From assembly GCA_963714155.1 (NCBI GenBank), contig OY970236.1, positions 1,426,001 to 1,490,000 on the forward strand: a stretch of DNA of 64,000 bases. Reading direction: 5' to 3'. Under the pieces are notes generated by a model, which saw nothing but the letters and a program-made list of their open reading frames with translations, was not told where the DNA came from and searched no databases. The DNA is from VRUE01 sp963714155. GTDB lineage: Bacteria > Actinomycetota > Thermoleophilia > Solirubrobacterales > 70-9. How positions within the stretch are numbered: position 1 is the stretch's first letter; every line of letters starts with the position of its first letter. The position numbers and the translations under genes are program-made. Shown piece after piece: positions 42,901 to 51,012 of the stretch.

Positions 42901-43089
42901 GTGGCCTCTCCCGAGCGGATCTATCAGGGCTCCGTCCGCGCTTTCTCACTCGTCTTCCTCGTCCTCGGCCTGGCGCTCCTTATCAGCACCCTCGCCAACG
43001 GCGGCGGGCCTCTCTCTGTCGGCACCCTGCTCGGCGTCGCCTTCCTGGCCGTCGGTGCGGGGCGGCTCTGGATAGCGTCTCGTACGTGA
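42901..43089 (+). CDS. Small two-helix membrane protein
   Basis: 62 aa from GTG 42901: helices FSLVFLVLGLALLISTLAN and VGTLLGVAFLAVGAGRLWI. Its stop overlaps the GTG start of the next permease (GTGA), so the two are coupled and the small protein may be an accessory subunit (inference). Confidence 0.6.
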   Translation: MASPERIYQGSVRAFSLVFLVLGLALLISTLANGGGPLSVGTLLGVAFLAVGAGRLWIASRT

Positions 43090-45059
43090 GCGATCCCGAG
43101 CAAGCAGAGCAGCCTTCGAAACCGCGGCTGGAGCCGCTCCTGCAGCGCGCCACCGGCGTGCCGGGACTCTTCGTCGCCGTCTACTCGGCGGTCGGCTTCT
43201 CGATCTACTTCTCGCTCGGTGTCGTCGCCGACCGCGGCCTCGGCCTGACCCCGCTGATTTTCCTCGCCGCCGGCCTGCTCTTCGTCGTCACCACACTCAG
43301 CTACGTCGAGGGCGGGGCGATGCTGCGCGAGCGCGGCGGCTCCTCGAGCTTCGCCCGTCACGCCTTCAACGAGCTGATCGCCTTCATCGCCGGTTGGGCG
43401 ATCCTGATCGACTACCTGATCGTCGCCGCCCTGGCGGCGATCTCGGTCCCGCACTACCTGGAGCCGATCTCATCCGATTTCTCGAAGGCGGGTTGGGAGA
43501 TTGGCATCGCCGGCGCCGTGATTGTCGCCGCCTGCGTGCTCAACTCGCTCAACATCACCGGCCGCAGCCGCGAGCGGCCGCTGGCGATCCTCGCCCTCGC
43601 CGATATCGCCCTGCAGCTGGCCGTGATCCTCGTCGGCGTCCTCGCCGTCTTCCACCCCGACCGCCTCACCGACCAGCTCGACCTCTTCACCAGCCCCGAC
43701 TTCCACGACATCGTCTACGCGGCGGTGGTGGCGATGCTCGCCTACGCGGGCATCGAGGCGGCCTCGGATCTGGCCCCGGACATCAACGTCTCCCGGCGCG
43801 ACCTCAAACGCATCGTCTCGGTCGGTGCGCTGGCGGTGCCGCTCGTCTACGCCGGCATGGCCGCGATCGCGCTGATGGCCGTGCCGGTGGTGGTCGGTCC
43901 GAACGGACCCGAGACGGCGCTGGGCAGCGAATTCGTCGAGGCGCCGGTGCTCGGCATCGTTTCGGCCTACCACCCGCTCTGGGTCTCCGACGCGATGCGC
44001 TGGCTGGTCGCCCTGGTCGCCACACCGGTCCTCTTCTGGGCCGCGACGACGGCGCTTCTCGGCGTCTCCCGTCACATCTACACGCTGGCGATCAACCGCC
44101 AGATCCCCAGCTGGCTGGGCAAGCTCAACCGCCGCCACGCGACCCCACAAGTGGCGATCGCGATCTCCGGCGTGATCGCGATCGGCCTGGTGCTGCCGAC
44201 CGACGTCAAGATGCTCGCCGGCCTCTACGCCTTTGGGGCGATGCTGGCGATCACCATCGCCCAGCTCTCGATCCTGCGCCTGCGCGTCACCCAGCCCGAC
44301 CGCCCGCGCCCCTTTCGCGTCCCCCTCGACCTCGAGTGGCGCGGCGCCCAGCTGCCGCTGCCGGCCCTCCTCGCCGCGGTGGTCAGCGCCCTCGCCTTCC
44401 TCAGCGTGCTCGCCTACCACGACACCGCCCGCTGGGTCGGCCTTGGCTGGATGACCTTCGGCCTGCTCTTCTACGTCGTCTACCGCAAGGTCTTCGAGGG
44501 GACGACGCTGACCAAGCGCGTTTCCGTCAGCGAGAAGGCGCTGACCAAGCAGGTCGCCGAAGTCGCCTTCCGCAACATCCTCGTGCCCGTCTTCGGCACC
44601 AAGCTCGACGACGACATCGTCGCCACCGCCGGCAGGCTTGCCGCGGCTGAGCAGGAGGAGGGGGGGAGGGACGAGGAAACCAAGGTCGACCTCGTCTACG
44701 TGATCGAGGTTCCGCTAACCCTGCCGCTCGACGCCGAGTTGCCGGATGGGATCGAGGAGGACGCCCAGCGGGCCCTGAGGCGCGCCAGCGACGTCGCCGA
44801 GGAGTACGAGGACGTCAAGGTGACCGCCGAGGTGGTGCGCGCCCGCGGCGTTGGCGCCGGCATCGTCGAAGCCGCCCGCCGCTCCGACTCCGAGGCGATA
44901 GTGATTGGCGGCGAGCCCCCGACCAAGATCAAGGGCGGCGCCAGGCTCGGCGGTATTGGTGCCGCCAAGCCGGCCGAGATCGGCGCCGCCACCGAGTACG
45001 TGTTGAAGAAGGCGCCCTGCCGGGTGCTGCTCACCGCGCCGCCGGAAGCGACGAGCTAG
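43086..45059 (+). CDS. APC-superfamily permease with UspA-like tail, probable K+ transporter
   Basis: 657 aa, paralogue of the gene at 40473 (both carry GGSSSFARHAFNEL and the C-terminal PLTLPLDAELPD-type segment). There are 12 predicted helices and a cytosolic UspA-like domain (FRNILVPVFGTKLDDDIVATAG, SEAIVIGGEPP, CRVLLTAP). In mycobacteria an APC-type membrane protein of similar size (Rv2690c) is next to ceoB and ceoC (from memory); here a lipoprotein gene separates it from the TrkA pair at 45655. A K+ import role is inferred from that context and from similarity to KimA. The 3' end overlaps the convergent lipoprotein gene by 4 bases. Confidence 0.85.
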   Translation: MSDPEQAEQPSKPRLEPLLQRATGVPGLFVAVYSAVGFSIYFSLGVVADRGLGLTPLIFLAAGLLFVVTTLSYVEGGAMLRERGGSSSFARHAFNELIAFIAGWAILIDYLIVAALAAISVPHYLEPISSDFSKAGWEIGIAGAVIVAACVLNSLNITGRSRERPLAILALADIALQLAVILVGVLAVFHPDRLTDQLDLFTSPDFHDIVYAAVVAMLAYAGIEAASDLAPDINVSRRDLKRIVSVGALAVPLVYAGMAAIALMAVPVVVGPNGPETALGSEFVEAPVLGIVSAYHPLWVSDAMRWLVALVATPVLFWAATTALLGVSRHIYTLAINRQIPSWLGKLNRRHATPQVAIAISGVIAIGLVLPTDVKMLAGLYAFGAMLAITIAQLSILRLRVTQPDRPRPFRVPLDLEWRGAQLPLPALLAAVVSALAFLSVLAYHDTARWVGLGWMTFGLLFYVVYRKVFEGTTLTKRVSVSEKALTKQVAEVAFRNILVPVFGTKLDDDIVATAGRLAAAEQEEGGRDEETKVDLVYVIEVPLTLPLDAELPDGIEEDAQRALRRASDVAEEYEDVKVTAEVVRARGVGAGIVEAARRSDSEAIVIGGEPPTKIKGGARLGGIGAAKPAEIGAATEYVLKKAPCRVLLTAPPEATS

Positions 45060-45580
45060 CGGTTACCGCAGACTTCGAAGCCGATTTCCTGCGCGATCTT
45101 GTCGGACTTGGCGAACGTTTTCTTCGCATTCTTGAAAAGCGCCTGGGGGTCTTGTTCGCCGATGGTGATGTCCTCTTCGACAGCCTCGAGGAATTCTTCG
45201 GCTTCGTCTTCGGCCCCTTCCGGGAGACCGAGCGCCTTTATCTTCTCGACTTGTTCGCGCAGTGCGGGCAATGCGATCGTCTTGACCAGGGCAGTTTCGT
45301 GCTTCTTGGTCTCAGCCGCCGATTCGCCACTTTCGCCAATCCCTTTGAGTTTTTCCTTTTTGAGGTAGGCGGTGAAGTCGGCTTCAACTTCTTTCCTGCC
45401 ATCCGTGCAGATGGTGTCGCCCTTGGCGACGAAGAGGGCCTGGGTGATCGGAGGCGCATCGGACGACGAAGAGCCATCCGAATCCGATGAGGAGCTCCCA
45501 CAGCCGGCGGCGACGAGGACACAGGCGAGCGCCGCTAGGACCGCGGTCAGCAATCGCCTCCTTGGCTCAAGACCCCCCAT
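45056..45580 (-). CDS. Lipoprotein of unknown function
   Basis: 174 aa: lipobox LVAAGC, Ser/Asp-rich linker, then a helical domain (FVAKGDTICTDGRKEVEADFTAYLKKEK, ALREQVEKIKALGLPEGAEDEAEEFLEAVEEDI) ending EVCGNR. The two Cys (ICTDG and EVCGN) probably bridge. A related lipoprotein with GDAICGEV lies at 48238. Divergent from the TrkA-like genes. Confidence 0.75.
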   Translation of the reverse strand: MGGLEPRRRLLTAVLAALACVLVAAGCGSSSSDSDGSSSSDAPPITQALFVAKGDTICTDGRKEVEADFTAYLKKEKLKGIGESGESAAETKKHETALVKTIALPALREQVEKIKALGLPEGAEDEAEEFLEAVEEDITIGEQDPQALFKNAKKTFAKSDKIAQEIGFEVCGNR

Positions 45581-45654
45581 ACCGGTTGAAGAATATCGAT
45601 TAGATGAGCATCTTGACGTGAGCCTTCGAAAACCCTTGATCTAGACTCCCCGCC

Positions 45655-46122
45655 ATGTTCATCCTGATCGTCGGCTGCGGCCGAGTCGGCTCCTCGGTCG
45701 CCCGCTCAATGCTGAGCGAGGGGCACGAAGTCTCCTGCCTCGACGAGGACCCCGAGTCGCACGCGCGGCTCGAGGTTGGGCTGGACAAGGGCTGGGAGGA
45801 TCTCGGCGGCCAGTTCACGGTCGGGGCCGGCCTCGAGACAGACGCGCTGGTCGCCGCCGGGATCGAGCGCGCCGATGCCTTCATCGCCTCCACCGACGGC
45901 GACAACACGAACATCATCATCGCCCAGATCGCCCAGCAGCGCTACAGCGTGCCGACCGTGATCGCCCGCATCCTCGACCCGCTGCGGGCCGAATGGTACG
46001 AGCGCCAGGGCATGCACACCGTCTGCCCGACCCGGGTCGCGATCGACATGCTGGAGGGCGCCGTCCGCGAAGGCGCGCCCCGCGGCCAGGGCCCCTCGGA
46101 CGGCGCGGCGGAAGCCGCGTAG
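45655..46122 (+). CDS. TrkA-N domain K+ uptake regulator, CeoB-like
   Basis: 155 aa. Rossmann motif VGCGRVGSSVARSM, acidic ribose-binding end of strand 2 (SCLDEDP), DAFIASTDGDNTNIIIAQIA and VIARILDP are typical of RCK/TrkA-N NAD-binding domains. It has no TrkA-C domain, matching the short partner of the mycobacterial CeoB/CeoC pair. It is expected to gate a K+ transporter with the next gene's product. The start follows a 75-bp gap from the divergent lipoprotein; stop to the next start is 15 bases. Confidence 0.87.
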   Translation: MFILIVGCGRVGSSVARSMLSEGHEVSCLDEDPESHARLEVGLDKGWEDLGGQFTVGAGLETDALVAAGIERADAFIASTDGDNTNIIIAQIAQQRYSVPTVIARILDPLRAEWYERQGMHTVCPTRVAIDMLEGAVREGAPRGQGPSDGAAEAA

Positions 46123-46137
46123 GAAGGAGCGGGGCGC

Positions 46138-46827
46138 ATGTACATCATCGTCGTCGGCGCGGGCAAGGTGGGCTGGAACCTCGCTCGCGAGCTGCTCGAA
46201 AAGGAACACGAGGTGACGGTGATCGAGAACAACCGGCGCCGCTACCTGACCGTCGAGCAGGAGCTCGAGCACAACGTCTCCTACGGCGACGCCTCCGAGC
46301 TCTGGGTGCTGGAGCGGGCCGGAATCGAACGCGCCGACATGGTGATCGCGGTTACCGGCGACGACGAGGACAACATGCTGATCTGCCAGGTCGCCCGCCA
46401 GAAGTACGAGGTCGAGCGGATCATCGCCCGCGTCAACAACCCGCGCAACAAGCCCCACTTCGACCTGCTTGGGATCAAGCCCTCGGTCTCGGCCACTGAC
46501 CTGATCCTGCGCCTGCTCGAGCACGAGGTGCCCGAGTACGGCCTCGTCCACCTGCTCGACCTGCAGGAGGAGCAGCTGGAGATCATCGAGATGTTGCTGG
46601 GCAAGGATTCCGGGGTAACCGGCAAGCGTGTCGGTGACCTCGAAATGCCCGAAGGCAGCCTCTTGATCTCGGTGCTGCGCGACGGCAAGGGCTTCGTGCC
46701 CGTCGCTGACACGGTGCTCGAGGTCGGCGACGAGGTGCTGGCGGTGCTCGATCCGGGCCACGAGGAGCTGCTGAAGGACATGTTCGGCCCCTCGGGTGGC
46801 AACGGCTCGGGCAACGGCAGTGACTGA
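46138..46827 (+). CDS. TrkA-N/TrkA-C domain K+ uptake regulator, CeoC-like
   Basis: 229 aa. N-terminal RCK domain (VVGAGKVGWNLARELL, VIENNRRR, DMVIAVTGDDEDNMLICQVA, IIARVNNP) followed by a TrkA-C domain from about residue 140 (LDLQEEQLEIIEMLLGKDSGVTG to VLAVLDPGHEELL). Second member of the TrkA pair; RBS aggaagg. The tail is Gly/Ser/Asn rich. The stop overlaps the GTG of the flavoprotein gene. Confidence 0.9.
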   Translation: MYIIVVGAGKVGWNLARELLEKEHEVTVIENNRRRYLTVEQELEHNVSYGDASELWVLERAGIERADMVIAVTGDDEDNMLICQVARQKYEVERIIARVNNPRNKPHFDLLGIKPSVSATDLILRLLEHEVPEYGLVHLLDLQEEQLEIIEMLLGKDSGVTGKRVGDLEMPEGSLLISVLRDGKGFVPVADTVLEVGDEVLAVLDPGHEELLKDMFGPSGGNGSGNGSD

Positions 46828-48055
46828 GCGCGAGGTCGACTTCCTGCTCATCGGCGGCGGCCTGGCGGCCGCCAGCTGTGCCGCCGAGCTGCGCAAGCGC
46901 GGTGCCGAAGGCTCGGTTCTGCTGGTCGGCCGCGAGCCCGAGCCGCCCTACGAACGCCCGCCGCTCTCCAAGGAGTACCTGCGCGGCGAGGCCGAGCGCA
47001 GCGACGCCTACGTCAACCCGCCCTCTTGGTACGAGGAGAACGACGTCAAGCTGCTCAGCAGCACCAACGTGATGTCGCTCGACCCCAAGGCGCGCACGGC
47101 GAAGCTTCAGGGTGGCGACGAGGTCCGCTTCGGCAAAGCTCTGATCGCCACCGGCGCGATGGTCAACATCCTCCGTGTCGAGGGCGCCGAGAACGAGGGC
47201 ATCCACTACCTGCGCGCCTTTGGCAACTCCGACGCGATCCGCGCCGACGCCAAAAAGGCCGAGCACGTGGTCCTGGTCGGCGGCAGCTACATCGGCGCCG
47301 AGGTCGCAGCATCGCTGACTGCCAACGGCACCAAGTGCACGATCGTGACGATGGAGGACGTGGCCCTGTCGCGCACCTTCGGCGAGGACGCCGGCCGCTG
47401 GTTCCACCAGCTGCTCGAGTCCAAGGGCGTGACCATTCACGGCGGCGAGGAGCTCGAGGCTTACGAGGGCGATGGCCGGATCAAGGGCGTGGTCACCAAG
47501 AGCGGCCTGGCGATCGAGTGTGACGCGGTAGTCGTCGGCGCCGGGGTCCGCCCCGACGCGATGCTCGCCCAGCGCGCTGGCCTCGAGGTCGACGACGGGA
47601 TCGCCTGCGACTCGAAGCTGCAGACCTCTGCGGAGGGCATCTACGCCGCTGGCGACTGCTGCTCCTACGACAGCGTCATCCACGGCCGTCGCCTGCGGGT
47701 CGAGCACTGGGACGTGGCGATGCAGCAAGGCATCCACGTTGCCCGCAACATGCTCGGCGAGGACGCCGACTACGAAGTCGTCCCCTACTTCTTCAGCGAC
47801 CTCGCCGACTGGGCCGGCCTCGAGTACGTCGGCCCGGCCATGGATTGGGACGAGGAGATTTGGCGCGGCGATCGCGACAAGGGCGAGTTCTCCGTCTGGT
47901 ACCTGAAGGACGGCAAGGTCGCCGGTGCCCTCAGCGTCGAGCGTTCCGAAGACCTGGCCGAGGCGCGACGCATGCTCGCCGATGGGGTCGACGTCTCTGA
48001 CGCCAAGGCCCAGATCGCCGACCCCGACAGCGATCTTTCGGCAATCGGCGCCTGA
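46820..48055 (+). CDS. FAD-dependent pyridine nucleotide-disulfide oxidoreductase (ferredoxin reductase-like)
   Basis: 411 aa. FAD motif FLLIGGGLAAASCAAELR, then YERPPLSKEYLRG, NAD(P)H motif VLVGGSYIGAEVAASL, and the FAD-ribityl motif IYAAGDCCSY followed by RVEHWDVAMQQG, all typical of bacterial ferredoxin/rubredoxin reductases and AIF-like proteins. A reductase-type C-terminal domain is present. It could pass electrons to a ferredoxin for P450s, but no ferredoxin is nearby. GTG 46820 is chosen over 46796 because it overlaps the trkA stop. Confidence 0.88.
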   Translation: MTEREVDFLLIGGGLAAASCAAELRKRGAEGSVLLVGREPEPPYERPPLSKEYLRGEAERSDAYVNPPSWYEENDVKLLSSTNVMSLDPKARTAKLQGGDEVRFGKALIATGAMVNILRVEGAENEGIHYLRAFGNSDAIRADAKKAEHVVLVGGSYIGAEVAASLTANGTKCTIVTMEDVALSRTFGEDAGRWFHQLLESKGVTIHGGEELEAYEGDGRIKGVVTKSGLAIECDAVVVGAGVRPDAMLAQRAGLEVDDGIACDSKLQTSAEGIYAAGDCCSYDSVIHGRRLRVEHWDVAMQQGIHVARNMLGEDADYEVVPYFFSDLADWAGLEYVGPAMDWDEEIWRGDRDKGEFSVWYLKDGKVAGALSVERSEDLAEARRMLADGVDVSDAKAQIADPDSDLSAIGA

Positions 48056-48096
48056 TCCGCGGCCGAGCGGCCCGTCGGTATTCTTAGCTTTCGCGT

Positions 48097-48168
48097 TGCG
48101 CCCTGGTGTAATTGGCAACACGCCAGCCTCTGGAGCTGGATTTCGGGGTTCGAGTCCCTGGGGCGCAG
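48097..48168 (+). tRNA. tRNA-Gln(CUG)
   Basis: Full cloverleaf by eye: acceptor TGCGCCC/GGGCGCA with the U1-A72 pair typical of tRNA-Gln, D-arm GTGT/ACAC, anticodon stem CCAGC/GCTGG with loop ctCTGga (anticodon 48130-48132), T-arm with ttcgagt, discriminator G. CCA is not encoded. Confidence 0.95.
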
Positions 48169-48237
48169 TGAAGTCCGCTTGGATGCCCGCAAATCCCTGC
48201 TGGGGCGTCTAATCGCTCTGCTAGTTTCGCCCTGATC

Positions 48238-48957
48238 TTGAGCCTTCGCCGCACATCGATCGTCCTGCTGCCGCTGGCTGCGCTGTTGATCGCCGGCTGC
48301 GGCGGCGGTGGCGACGACGATTCGACCGAATCGACCGCGGTGACTACGGCAGCCCCGGTGGCGCTGACCAAGGCGGAGTTGACCGAACAGGGTGACGCGA
48401 TCTGCGGCGAGGTCAACGCCGCGGTTGGCACGGTCGGCGCCAGCAGCGCCGAAACCGGCAGCCCCGCCGCTCAGGCCGCCGACCTCTATAGCGGCATGGT
48501 CGCCAGCCTGCAGAACCTCGGCACGCCTCAGGAAACCGATGGCTACGACGAATTCTCGACTGCGGCAGACGAACTGGCCACGGCCGAGGACGAAGTCAAA
48601 CTGGCCTCAGAGCGCGGCGACACGCCTGGCCTCGAAACCGCCGAATCGAATGCCTCCTCGGCACTCACCTCCTTCCAGAACGCCGCCAGCGAATACGGCT
48701 TCGAGGACTGCAGCGAAGGTCCGAGCGCACCGGTGACCACCGCGCCGGGCGAAACTGGCGAAGCGGGGGCTGGGGAAGAAGCCGAATCGCTCGAACCGGA
48801 AGCGGTCGAACCGGAAGTCGAAGAAGAAGTGGCACCGGAAGTCGCCCCCGAAACGGGCGGCGCCGGTGGTGCGATCGAAGGCGGTGGGACCGGCGGCGGC
48901 AGTGAAGGCGGCGGCGGTACAACGGGTGGCAGCTCCGGCGGCATCGGCCCCGGCTGA
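48238..48957 (+). CDS. Lipoprotein with acidic Gly-rich tail
   Basis: 239 aa from TTG 48238. Lipobox LLIAGC, Asp/Thr linker, a helical domain (residues 40-155) with Cys at GDAICGEV and FEDCSEGP, then a low-complexity tail rich in Glu/Pro/Val and finally Gly/Ser (GGGTGGGSEGGGGTTGGSSGG). The helical domain resembles the lipoprotein at 45056 (TKAELTEQGDAIC versus TQALFVAKGDTIC), so both belong to one unnamed family. Function unknown. Confidence 0.72.
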   Translation: MSLRRTSIVLLPLAALLIAGCGGGGDDDSTESTAVTTAAPVALTKAELTEQGDAICGEVNAAVGTVGASSAETGSPAAQAADLYSGMVASLQNLGTPQETDGYDEFSTAADELATAEDEVKLASERGDTPGLETAESNASSALTSFQNAASEYGFEDCSEGPSAPVTTAPGETGEAGAGEEAESLEPEAVEPEVEEEVAPEVAPETGGAGGAIEGGGTGGGSEGGGGTTGGSSGGIGPG

Positions 48958-49076
48958 GCGGGCCGATAGCCGGCGCATTTCGGAGTCCTCGGTCGGGCGG
49001 CTCGGGTCACGCACTTATGTGCGCTCCCCTCACCGCCCTTCCCTGCGTCCGCCGAACTGCTTGGCTCTCGGCCCGC

Positions 49077-50945
49077 TCAGGCTGCTGAGGACTCTTCCCA
49101 CGCCCCGTATAGCCGCGAGTACGGTCCACCCGCCTCGATCAGCTCATCGTGCGTGCCGGCCTCGGCGATGCGGCCGTGTTCGAGCACGACGATCTTGCCG
49201 GCACGGCGGATCGTCGAGAGGCGGTGGGCGATCACGATCGCCGTGCGGCCGGCGAGTAGGCGCTCGAGGCCTTTCTCGATCGTCTTCTCGGTGCGCACAT
49301 CGACGTTCGAGGTCGCCTCATCAAGGATCAGAATCCGCGGCTCGGCGAGCAGCGCGCGGGCGAAGGCGACGAGCTGGCGCTGGCCGGCCGAGAGCTGCAC
49401 GCCGCGCTCGCCGACCTCGGTCTCGATTCCTTCCGGCAGGGCGGCGATGAACTCGGTCGCGCCGACCGCGGCCGCCGCGTCTTCGATCTCCTCCAGCGTC
49501 GCCTCGGGCCGGCCGAAGGCGATGTTCTCGCGCACGCTGCCGGAGAAGAGAAAGCCCTCCTGCGGCACGATCCCGAGCTGGCGCCGCAGTGCTTGCTGCT
49601 GTACGCCGGTCAGGTCGTGCCCGTCGACGAGGACCCGGCCCCGCTGCGGGTCATAGAAGCGCGCCACAAGCTTGGCGAAAGTCGACTTGCCAGCGCCGGT
49701 CGTCCCCACGAGCGCCAGCGTCTGCCCCGCCGGCACGTGCAGGCCGATGTCTCGCATCGCCCACTCAACCCCGTCCTCTGCGGGCTGAGTTCGTGCTTCT
49801 CCGCGCGTAGGGCGGTTAAGTGCGAACTCAGCATCGTCGGCGTAGGAGAACCAGACGCCGTCCATCTCGATTTCCCCTTTTAGGGTTCCGGGATCGATTG
49901 CCCCCGGCGCGTCGACCATGTCCGGCGCCGTATCGAGCAGGTCGAAGATCTTGTCCAGCGCCGCCATCCCCTGCTGGTAAGTCGTGTAGAGCTGGGAGAG
50001 CTGCTGGATCGGTTCGAAGAAGACGGTCAGGTAGCCGACGAAAGCGATGATCGTGCCGATCTGGATCGCGTGGTCAATCGCCTGGCTGCCGCCGTAGAGC
50101 AGGATCGCCGCGGTGCCGACCGCGGCCAGCAGTTCGACCCCGGGGAAGTAGGAGGCGTTGAGGAAAACCGTGCGCATGTTCGCCGCCCGGTTGGCCTCGT
50201 TCAGCTCGGTCATCGCCGCCGTGTGCCGCGGCTCCTGGCCGAAGCTGCGCACCACCCGCACGCCGCTCAGGGTCTCCTGCAGGTAGCCGGTGATCGCGCC
50301 GATCCGCTCCCGCGTTTCGCGGTAAGCGCCGTGCGAGACGATGCGGAAGACGATGCTCGCCGCCGCGACCAGGGGAAAAGTGATGAAGGTGACCAGGGCA
50401 AGGTCGGCGTCGAGCACGAGCAGAATCACAACCACGCCGACCAGCGTCAGCACGCTGGAGAACATCGTCACCACGCCGTCGGTGACGAGCTGGTTGAGCG
50501 CCTCGATGTCGTTGGTCATGCGGCTGATCAGCACGCCGGGGCTACGCCGGGTGAAGAAGCCGATCGACATCGTCTGCAGGTGCGAGAAGACCCGCTCGCG
50601 CAGGTCCTGCAGGGCGCGCGTGCCGACCCAGCCGACCAGGTAGGTCTGCAGGTAGGTCGCGGCCGCGTAGAGCGTGGCGACGACGACGAAGGCGGCGACG
50701 ATCCGGTCCAGGGCGGAGACGTCACCGGTAACGATGCCGGAGTCGACCGCCTGGCCGGCGAGGTAGGGAGGAGCGAGCGCCGCCCCGGTCGCGACCAGCA
50801 GCGCCCCGAACATCAGCGCCACCTTGCCGCGGTAGGGCCGCAGCAGCCCGATCATCCAGCGCACCTTGCGCGCCCGCTGGTCCTGGCCCCGCAACAGCCG
50901 CCAAACGTCCCGGAAAAGCAACCAAATGTCTCGCAGTCGACTCAT
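49077..50945 (-). CDS. ABC exporter, half-transporter B (canonical ATPase)
   Basis: 622 aa: six membrane helices (residues 30-320) and a nucleotide-binding domain. Walker A LVGTTGAGKSTF, signature LSAGQRQLVAFARAL (LSGGQ variant with A), Walker B LILDEATSNVD with the catalytic Glu, and H-loop AHRLST. With the gene at 51013 it forms a heterodimeric exporter pair of the multidrug/lipid type. The NBD contains an unusual insertion (FALNRPTRGEARTQPAEDGVEW) between the A-loop region and Walker A. ATG 50945 follows a hairpin in the 67-bp gap. Confidence 0.92.
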   Translation of the reverse strand: MSRLRDIWLLFRDVWRLLRGQDQRARKVRWMIGLLRPYRGKVALMFGALLVATGAALAPPYLAGQAVDSGIVTGDVSALDRIVAAFVVVATLYAAATYLQTYLVGWVGTRALQDLRERVFSHLQTMSIGFFTRRSPGVLISRMTNDIEALNQLVTDGVVTMFSSVLTLVGVVVILLVLDADLALVTFITFPLVAAASIVFRIVSHGAYRETRERIGAITGYLQETLSGVRVVRSFGQEPRHTAAMTELNEANRAANMRTVFLNASYFPGVELLAAVGTAAILLYGGSQAIDHAIQIGTIIAFVGYLTVFFEPIQQLSQLYTTYQQGMAALDKIFDLLDTAPDMVDAPGAIDPGTLKGEIEMDGVWFSYADDAEFALNRPTRGEARTQPAEDGVEWAMRDIGLHVPAGQTLALVGTTGAGKSTFAKLVARFYDPQRGRVLVDGHDLTGVQQQALRRQLGIVPQEGFLFSGSVRENIAFGRPEATLEEIEDAAAAVGATEFIAALPEGIETEVGERGVQLSAGQRQLVAFARALLAEPRILILDEATSNVDVRTEKTIEKGLERLLAGRTAIVIAHRLSTIRRAGKIVVLEHGRIAEAGTHDELIEAGGPYSRLYGAWEESSAA

Positions 50946-50963
50946 GCCCGATAACTCCCATCG

Positions 50964-51010
50964 TTCCGGTGCGCTTTATGTGGCCATGCGCCATAAAAGG
51001 CGCACCGGAA
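50964..51010 (-). repeat. Imperfect long hairpin between ABC genes
   Basis: ttccggtgcg (50964-50973) pairs perfectly with cgcaccggaa (51001-51010), and the stem continues imperfectly (ctttatg/cataaaagg). It resembles the arms of the REP-like repeats at 1300-1410. Either an attenuator or part of a repeat family. Confidence 0.55.
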
Positions 51011-51012
51011 GC

